DNA of 10,411 nucleotides from UBA5216 sp963924885 (GTDB lineage: Bacteria > Pseudomonadota > Gammaproteobacteria > Burkholderiales > SG8-41): assembly GCA_963924885.1 (NCBI GenBank), contig CAWUUY010000380.1, positions 1-10,411 on the forward strand, given 5' to 3'. The notes beneath the pieces are model-generated. The model did no database searches. It was given only the letters and a program-made list of their open reading frames with translations, and was not told the origin of the DNA. Numbering within the stretch: the stretch's first letter is position 1; the number at the start of each line of letters is the position of its first letter. Below are positions 6,471 through 10,411 of the stretch, piece after piece. The position numbers and the translations under genes are program-made.

Positions 6471-6938
6471 TTACTCAAAGAAAAACCGCCCCACCTTCAC
6501 GCCGGTAAGCCAGGGCTTGTCGCTGCCTTCGACTTCGATGCGGAATTCGACTTCGACGCGCAGTGATCCGTCGGGGCGTTCTTCAATCGCCAGCAGCTTT
6601 GAGCGCGCGCGGATGCGTGACCCTGTCAGCAGTGGCTGCAAAAATCGAATGCGATCCCAGCCCTGATTCAACGAATATTTGCGCGGGTAACGGCTGTACG
6701 GCGAAATCGCGCGGCTGAGTTTGGGCAGGATGGCAATGCCCATGTTGCCGGGCGCGATGGTGCTGCCGAGTTTGGATTGTTTCGTGCGCTCGACGTCGGT
6801 GTGTATCCAGCCGGTTTCGCCGGTGAGGTCCACGTAATCGTTGATGAGTTGTTGGGTAATGATGAACCACTCGCCGGGATCGGACTCTTGTCCGATGTCG
6901 CGGCGCATGGCTTCGAGTACGGTTTGCCGGGATGTCAT
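6471..6938 (-). CDS. MaoC-like hotdog-fold dehydratase/hydratase
   Basis: The 155-residue product fits the MaoC/NodN-like hotdog family, whose members hydrate or dehydrate acyl-CoA esters in the cytoplasm. The hydratase motif region is YVDLTGETGWIH (residues 35-46), followed by STIAPGNM (59-66) on the overhang helix and the later strand GWDRIRFLQPLLTGSRI (93-109), all characteristic. H46 matches the catalytic histidine. The partner position, normally aspartate five residues earlier (GDxNPxH), is glutamate E41, a conservative change that may alter or weaken activity. The gene starts 15 bases after the receptor stop, with AAAGG near the end of that gene as a possible ribosome site, so it belongs to the same transcript. 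It ends in TAA. Confidence 0.85.
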   Translation of the reverse strand: MTSRQTVLEAMRRDIGQESDPGEWFIITQQLINDYVDLTGETGWIHTDVERTKQSKLGSTIAPGNMGIAILPKLSRAISPYSRYPRKYSLNQGWDRIRFLQPLLTGSRIRARSKLLAIEERPDGSLRVEVEFRIEVEGSDKPWLTGVKVGRFFFE

Positions 6939-6953
6939 GATGTCGGCGCGCCT

Positions 6954-7898
6954 TTACTCCGCGCGGATGCCCATTTTCCGGATCAGTTTGCCGGTGTTGG
7001 CCATTTCGGATTTCATCGCGTCGGCCAATTCCGCCGGTGGACCCTCGGCAACTTCGGATCCCGTATCGAACAGCCGTTTCCTGACATCGGCATCGTTCAA
7101 CGCGCGGACGATTTCCTGATTCAGTTGATCGATGATCGCCGAAGGTGTTTTCGCCGGTGCGAACAGGCCGAGTATCGCTTTGGATTCGTAGCCGGGCAGG
7201 CCCGATGATGCCGCCGTTGGCAAACCGGGTGCCAGCGCCGAGGGCTGCAACGTGGTGACCGCGAGCCCCCGGACCTTGCCGGCTTTGACAAACGGCGTTC
7301 CCGCCGCCGCGTTGGGAAAACTGATTTGCGCCTCGCCGGTAATCAGCGACAGCGTCGCCGGCCCCTGGCCTTTATAAGCCACGCGCACGATGTTGACGCT
7401 CGCCATCGCGCGGAACAATTCACCCGCCAGATGCGCGGACGCGCCGGATTGCCCGGTGGAATAGTTGAGTTCGCCGGCCTGCGCCTTGGCCAGCGCGACC
7501 AGTTCCTTGACGGACCGCACCGGCAACGACGGATGCACCACGATGATATTGGGCGAGGTCACCAGCATGCACACCGGCGCGAAGTCGCGCAGCGCATCCC
7601 ACGCCACCTTGTCGCACAGAAATTCCGCAAGCCACAGGCTGGCGCTCGCGAGCAGCAGCGTGTGGCCGTCGGCCGGCGCGCGCGGCACCAATTCCATGGA
7701 AGAGACCCCGCCACGATTATCGACGATGACTTGCTGCCCGAGGCGCTCGGTAAGCTTCGGCGCCATCACCCGCGCCGTCAGATCGAGGCTGCCGCCCGGC
7801 ACGGTGGTGACGATGCGGATGGGCTTGGACGGAAAGCTTTGCGCGTGCGCCATGCCGGCGCACAGCGCGAGCCAGCCCGTGACGAACCCAAGGCGCAT
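6954..7898 (-). CDS. TTT-family (Bug) periplasmic solute-binding receptor
   Basis: A complete 314-residue receptor of the tripartite tricarboxylate transporter family, close to the usual length of about 320. A signal peptide (residues 1-19, cleavage after AHA) is followed by QSFPSKPIRIVTTVPGG, the classic N-terminal strand of these proteins. Other marks are LGQQVIVDNRGG, NYSTGQSGASAHLAGELF, VRVAYKGQGPA, GEAQISF and KVRGLAVTT. It would bind an organic acid in the periplasm. No membrane partners lie here, so it presumably works with a transporter encoded elsewhere. It lies within a run of CoA-related enzyme genes, so its ligand is probably the substrate of that pathway (inference). The ATG lies 3 bases after the end of the out-of-frame racemase tail, suggesting translational coupling in the ancestral operon. 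The upstream ribosome site is weak. Confidence 0.93.
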   Translation of the reverse strand: MRLGFVTGWLALCAGMAHAQSFPSKPIRIVTTVPGGSLDLTARVMAPKLTERLGQQVIVDNRGGVSSMELVPRAPADGHTLLLASASLWLAEFLCDKVAWDALRDFAPVCMLVTSPNIIVVHPSLPVRSVKELVALAKAQAGELNYSTGQSGASAHLAGELFRAMASVNIVRVAYKGQGPATLSLITGEAQISFPNAAAGTPFVKAGKVRGLAVTTLQPSALAPGLPTAASSGLPGYESKAILGLFAPAKTPSAIIDQLNQEIVRALNDADVRKRLFDTGSEVAEGPPAELADAMKSEMANTGKLIRKMGIRAE

Positions 7899-7901
7899 GG
7901 C

Positions 7902-8021
7902 TTAGCGAAACGCCGGCTTTGCCTTAAGCAAATCGCTCGGATAGGCGCGCGGTGACTGCGACACCTTCATGTTCACCATGGCGCGCGCCATTTCAACGGC
8001 TGCCGGAAAGGCAGCCCATGA
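7902..8021 (-). pseudogene. Out-of-frame C-terminal tail of the racemase-like gene
   Basis: In the frame next to that of the racemase-like gene, the - strand reads AAFPAAVEMARAMVNMKVSQ followed by SPRAYPSDLLKAKPAFR and TAA at 7902-7904. This resembles the conserved end of Asp/Glu/hydantoin racemases, where an AAVKLAEALV helix is followed by a short tail with Ser and Tyr/Phe. Removing one G from the GGG run (complement of 8015-8017) joins it exactly to the upstream frame. An ATG at 7991 could start a free 29-residue peptide, but it has no ribosome site and the family match argues for a lost junction. Confidence 0.75.
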
Positions 8022-8718
8022 GGTTGATCTCCTGATAACCCGCGATAACCAGGCCCTCGCGAACTTCATCCAGAAAACACTGCTGATGCGGCGAACCGAT
8101 GATGACCGAATCCACGCCTTCGTCCTCGATCGCGCGGATGAACTGGTTGACGATGGCGCCGGCGAACTCTTTCACCTCCGGCACGTTTTTGCGCTCGGCT
8201 TTTTTGTACTTGCGCACCAGCGCCATGGTGTAGGTGGACGAGCGCGATACGTAACGCACGCTGGTGAGCTTGTGATTCAGCCCGTAGGACTGCACGTTGC
8301 GCCGCACGATCATCGCCTGCGCATCGGTGGTGGTGAGCACGCAGAATTTTTCGCCGAGCAGCGACGCCATGTGTACCGCCGAATGTACCGGATAGGCAAG
8401 CGGCAGCGTGCAGGCCATTTTCGCCGCGAGAAATCCCGGCTCGATTCCGGTCTGCGTGACCACGGCATCGTATTTGCCCAGCGCGCACACGGCCTTGATG
8501 CGATTGACGATGCCCACCGCGATGCTGGTCACCACCGTGTCGTCGCGCGACTCCGCGCCGTGCGCGGTCGGCTCGCCCTCGTCGATGTCGATCTCCACGC
8601 TATTCAGCTGCTCTTTGGCGCGCATGCTGGCGAGCAGGTCTTTCATCATGAAGTGACCTTCGGCGGGGTCGTAGTTCACGCCGGCACGTTGATAAGGCGG
8701 AATAGCGATGATTTTCAA
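7993..8718 (-). CDS. Asp/Glu/hydantoin racemase-superfamily protein, C-terminus frameshifted
   Basis: As read, the product has 241 residues; correcting one base would make it about 271. It resembles the Asp/Glu/hydantoin racemase superfamily, which also contains maleate isomerases and arylmalonate decarboxylases. Evidence is the N-terminal KIIAIPPYQ strand, the VVTQTGIEPGFLAAK loop (residues 87-100), the central GEKFCVLTTTDAQ strand and VDSVIIGSPHQQC (202-214). The two catalytic cysteines usual in racemases are not in their normal places: the first loop has TQTG, and the second has GSPHQQC instead of GC(A/T)GM. Chemistry may therefore differ. I chose the TTG at 8718 because GGGAG (complement of 8726-8730) lies seven bases upstream; the TTG at 8748 has none. 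The final residues GCLSGSR do not fit the family, whereas the next frame does. Confidence 0.75.
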   Translation of the reverse strand: MKIIAIPPYQRAGVNYDPAEGHFMMKDLLASMRAKEQLNSVEIDIDEGEPTAHGAESRDDTVVTSIAVGIVNRIKAVCALGKYDAVVTQTGIEPGFLAAKMACTLPLAYPVHSAVHMASLLGEKFCVLTTTDAQAMIVRRNVQSYGLNHKLTSVRYVSRSSTYTMALVRKYKKAERKNVPEVKEFAGAIVNQFIRAIEDEGVDSVIIGSPHQQCFLDEVREGLVIAGYQEINLMGCLSGSR

Positions 8719-8773
8719 GCGGCTTCTCCCGTGAGTTTTTGAAATCAACAGATAGACCAGTAGAAATTATTAC

Positions 8774-8810
8774 GGGCGGAGCACACCGGCTTTTGCCTGT
8801 GAGTCCGCCC
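8774..8810. terminator. Hairpin between the DUF35 and racemase genes
   Basis: GGGCGGA (8774-8780) and TCCGCCC (8804-8810) pair perfectly. The interior can extend the stem with CACA/TGTG and CCGGC/GCC around a TTTTG loop. On the - strand an AT-rich stretch (GTAATAATTTCTA) follows, which could serve as a partial terminator tail. It lies in the 120-base gap that divides the cluster, so it may tune the ratio of the thiolase/DUF35 pair to the downstream genes or act as an mRNA processing stem. No further gene fits in the gap. Confidence 0.5.
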
Positions 8811-8838
8811 GCATGATGGCAACTGCAACGAATGCCCG

Positions 8839-9240
8839 TTACGCCGGGGTAAACATCGGCACCGACGTGCCGTTCTCGGTTGTCTTGAACACTACTTTGA
8901 CTTTCTGCCCGATCTTCAACGCATCCAGATCGCAGTCAACAAAGTTGGTCATCAGCTTGGGGCCTTCGTCGAGCGTGACGTAGCCGATGGCGTAGGGCAC
9001 GGGGCCGCCGCGGCGGGTGACGGTGTAGGTGTAGATCGTGCCGGTGCCCTTGGTTTGCAGCCAATCCACCTTGCTGCTGAAGCAGTGCGGGCACAGCGCG
9101 CGCGGGTAGTGATGCACCTTGCCGCAGTCGCCGCATTTTTTAATCAGCAACTTGCCTTCGGCGCAAGCGTCGAAGTAGGGCTGGTCGCCGGGGTTCAGCG
9201 ACGGGTCGCGCAGTTTTCTGTCTTGAGCTGGGGTGGCCAT
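8839..9240 (-). CDS. DUF35 zinc-ribbon/OB-fold protein, thiolase partner
   Basis: The 133-residue protein has the DUF35 two-part design: an N-terminal helix (PYFDACAEGKLLIKKC), a rubredoxin-like zinc ribbon with C36, C39, C50 and C53 (KCGDCGKVHHYPRALCPHC), and a C-terminal OB fold (about residues 62-130, including GTGTIYTYTV and PYAIGYVTLDEG). Such proteins bind acyl-CoA and act as obligate partners of thiolase-like enzymes, for example in archaeal acetoacetyl-CoA thiolase/HMG-CoA synthase complexes and in the ChsH/Ltp2 steroid side-chain aldolase. The ATG is preceded by GGGAGT, and the gene begins 4 bases after the stop of the thiolase gene, so the two are almost certainly co-translated and form a complex. 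It ends in TAA. Confidence 0.92.
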   Translation of the reverse strand: MATPAQDRKLRDPSLNPGDQPYFDACAEGKLLIKKCGDCGKVHHYPRALCPHCFSSKVDWLQTKGTGTIYTYTVTRRGGPVPYAIGYVTLDEGPKLMTNFVDCDLDALKIGQKVKVVFKTTENGTSVPMFTPA

Positions 9241-9244
9241 GTTG

Positions 9245-10411
9245 TTACTCCCTTTCCATGATAAGCGTGGCGCTGCCGTGCCGGTGACCGAGGGCGCCGC
9301 CGGTGCCGTGCGCGAGTGCGATGTTGCAGTTTTTGACCTGCACCGCCGGGTGCGCTTCGCCGCGCAGTTGGCGCACGGCCTCCAGGATTTTGGTCATGCC
9401 GCCGCGGTTAGCCGGATGGTTGTTGCACAGGCCGCCGCCGTCGGTGTTAAACGGCAGCTTGCCGCTGCCGGCGATCAGATTGCCGTCAGATACGAACTTG
9501 CCGCCTTCGCCTTTTTTGCAAAAGCCCAAGTCTTCGATCTGCATCACCACGGTGATGGTGAAGCTGTCGTAGATCGAGGCGTATTTGATGTCGCTGGGTT
9601 TAACACCCGCCATCTCAAAGGCGCGCGGGCCGGTCCAGGCCGCGCCGGAGTACACCAGATCAACGTCGCCGGCGAACTGGCCTTTGGTTGTTTCGCCAGT
9701 GCCGGTGATTTTCACCAGCGGGCGTTTCAGGCTCTTGGCGATTTCCGGGGTGGTGACGATGACCGCGCCGCCGCCGTCGCTGACCACGCAGCAATCGAGG
9801 CGATGCAACGGGTCGGAGATCATCGGCGAATTGACGACTTGTTCGACCGTGACCACGTCGCGCAGCATCGCGTTGGGGTTGTGCTGCGCGTGATGTGACG
9901 CGGCGACTTTCACCCACGCCAGTTGTTCGCTGGTGGTGCCGTATTCGTACATGTGGCGCATGGCGCACATGGCGTAGAGGTTCACCGTCACTGGGCTGTA
10001 GGGCATTTCAAACGGCGCGTCGGGCAGGTTCGCACCGCGGTCGCGCACCTGCGTGCCCGAGCTGCCTTCCGAGTTGGGGCGACCGGCGAGTGTGATGAGT
10101 GCCACTTTGCACTTGCCGGCAGCAATGGCTTCGGCGGCGTGCGCGACATGCACCAGATATGAGCAGCCGCCCATGTCGGTGGAGTCGACGTGCTTTAACT
10201 GCTTCAGGTTCATGTAGTTGGCCATGCTCCAGACGTTGGCGCCCGGCGCATCACCCGCACAAAAATAGCCGTCGATATCGTTCTTGGTGAGACCTGCGTC
10301 TTCGAGCGCGCCTTTAGCGCATTCGGCGTGCAATTGCGACACGGAGTGGTTCGGCGCTTTTCGCAGCGGATGCTCGTAAGCGCCTACGATGTAGGCTTTG
10401 CCTTTGACGCT
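9245..10411 (-). CDS. Thiolase-superfamily (SCP-x/lipid-transfer type) enzyme, N-terminus beyond window
   Basis: The frame runs open to the right edge, giving 388 residues and lacking only the first few. The edge reads SVKGKAYIVGAYEHPLRKAP, a normal N-terminal strand for SCP-x-type thiolases, so the GTG at 10342 is not the start. Family marks are LHAECAKGALEDAGL, NTDGGGLCNNHPANRGG (His loop) and ALAHGTGGALGHRHGSATLIM near the end. The usual nucleophile site (CASG in degradative thiolases) reads DMGGCSYLVHVAHA. Its cysteine is one position off in my by-eye alignment, so a classic Claisen cysteine may be missing, as in Ltp2-like retro-aldolases. With DUF35 directly downstream, it probably cleaves or forms a C-C bond in a CoA thioester. 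Which reaction, and on what substrate, is unknown. Confidence 0.9.
   Translation of the reverse strand, partial: SVKGKAYIVGAYEHPLRKAPNHSVSQLHAECAKGALEDAGLTKNDIDGYFCAGDAPGANVWSMANYMNLKQLKHVDSTDMGGCSYLVHVAHAAEAIAAGKCKVALITLAGRPNSEGSSGTQVRDRGANLPDAPFEMPYSPVTVNLYAMCAMRHMYEYGTTSEQLAWVKVAASHHAQHNPNAMLRDVVTVEQVVNSPMISDPLHRLDCCVVSDGGGAVIVTTPEIAKSLKRPLVKITGTGETTKGQFAGDVDLVYSGAAWTGPRAFEMAGVKPSDIKYASIYDSFTITVVMQIEDLGFCKKGEGGKFVSDGNLIAGSGKLPFNTDGGGLCNNHPANRGGMTKILEAVRQLRGEAHPAVQVKNCNIALAHGTGGALGHRHGSATLIMERE

Noticed and set aside
7902..7991. Independent 29-codon small gene between racemase and receptor
   Set aside because: It has no ribosome site and its sequence fits the missing end of the racemase family, so a frameshift explains it better.
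9233..9898. 221-codon frame on the + strand opposite the thiolase gene
   Set aside because: The thiolase frame carries conserved motifs throughout. This one looks like a complement artefact.
1..10411. CRISPR array, tRNA/rRNA gene, transposase, integrase or toxin-antitoxin pair
   Set aside because: I looked for spaced repeats, cloverleaf-like segments and the usual protein motifs on both strands and saw none.

Overview
The window looks like chromosomal DNA of a GC-rich betaproteobacterium, probably Burkholderiales or a relative. The main reason is two periplasmic solute receptors of the tripartite tricarboxylate transporter (TTT/Bug) family with no TctA/TctB membrane subunits beside them, a pattern known from the expanded Bug families of Bordetella, Cupriavidus and relatives. 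They sit among catabolic and periplasmic hydrolase genes. The lineage is inferred from gene content only. I see no rRNA, tRNA, CRISPR array, insertion sequence or phage gene.

Left part (1-5050): the 3' end of a Bug receptor (1-429) is followed by a promoter and a secreted metallo-beta-lactamase (MBL) fold hydrolase (514-1530), both on the + strand. Convergent to it on the - strand are a TIM-barrel amidohydrolase (1562-2410) and, upstream of that, a small zinc-ribbon protein with a histidine-rich tail (2457-2795). A secreted M48-type zinc metallopeptidase (3029-3784, +) converges on a second exported MBL-fold hydrolase (3870-4940, -). An 8+7+8 inverted repeat lies next to a -10-like box upstream of that second hydrolase. 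Positions 4941-5548 hold no convincing gene, only dyads and a strong hairpin at 5498-5532.

Middle (5549-6355, -): a LOG-family (TIGR00730-like, 'lysine decarboxylase-like') gene with a good promoter. It keeps its full reading frame and motifs but has two in-frame TAA codons 54 bases apart. At least five genes here end naturally in TAA, so these are taken as real nonsense codons or sequence errors.

Right part (6471-10411, -): a probable CoA-linked catabolic cluster transcribed leftwards in the order thiolase/SCP-x-like enzyme (open at the window edge), DUF35 zinc-ribbon/OB-fold partner, Asp/Glu/hydantoin-racemase-like protein, Bug receptor, MaoC-like hotdog protein. Thiolase and DUF35 are 4 bases apart. 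A 120-base gap with a hairpin separates them from the racemase-receptor-MaoC trio. The racemase reading frame stops early, but the conserved C-terminal tail of its family continues in the neighbouring frame and ends 3 bases before the receptor start, so a single extra base explains it. The set suggests uptake of an organic acid and breakdown of its CoA thioester (hydration/dehydration, then C-C cleavage). The substrate cannot be read from the sequence.

The most notable observations are the two disrupted genes, the thiolase-DUF35-racemase-Bug-MaoC association with several altered active-site residues, and the His-rich zinc-ribbon protein. I did not find clear evidence of a wholly new system.
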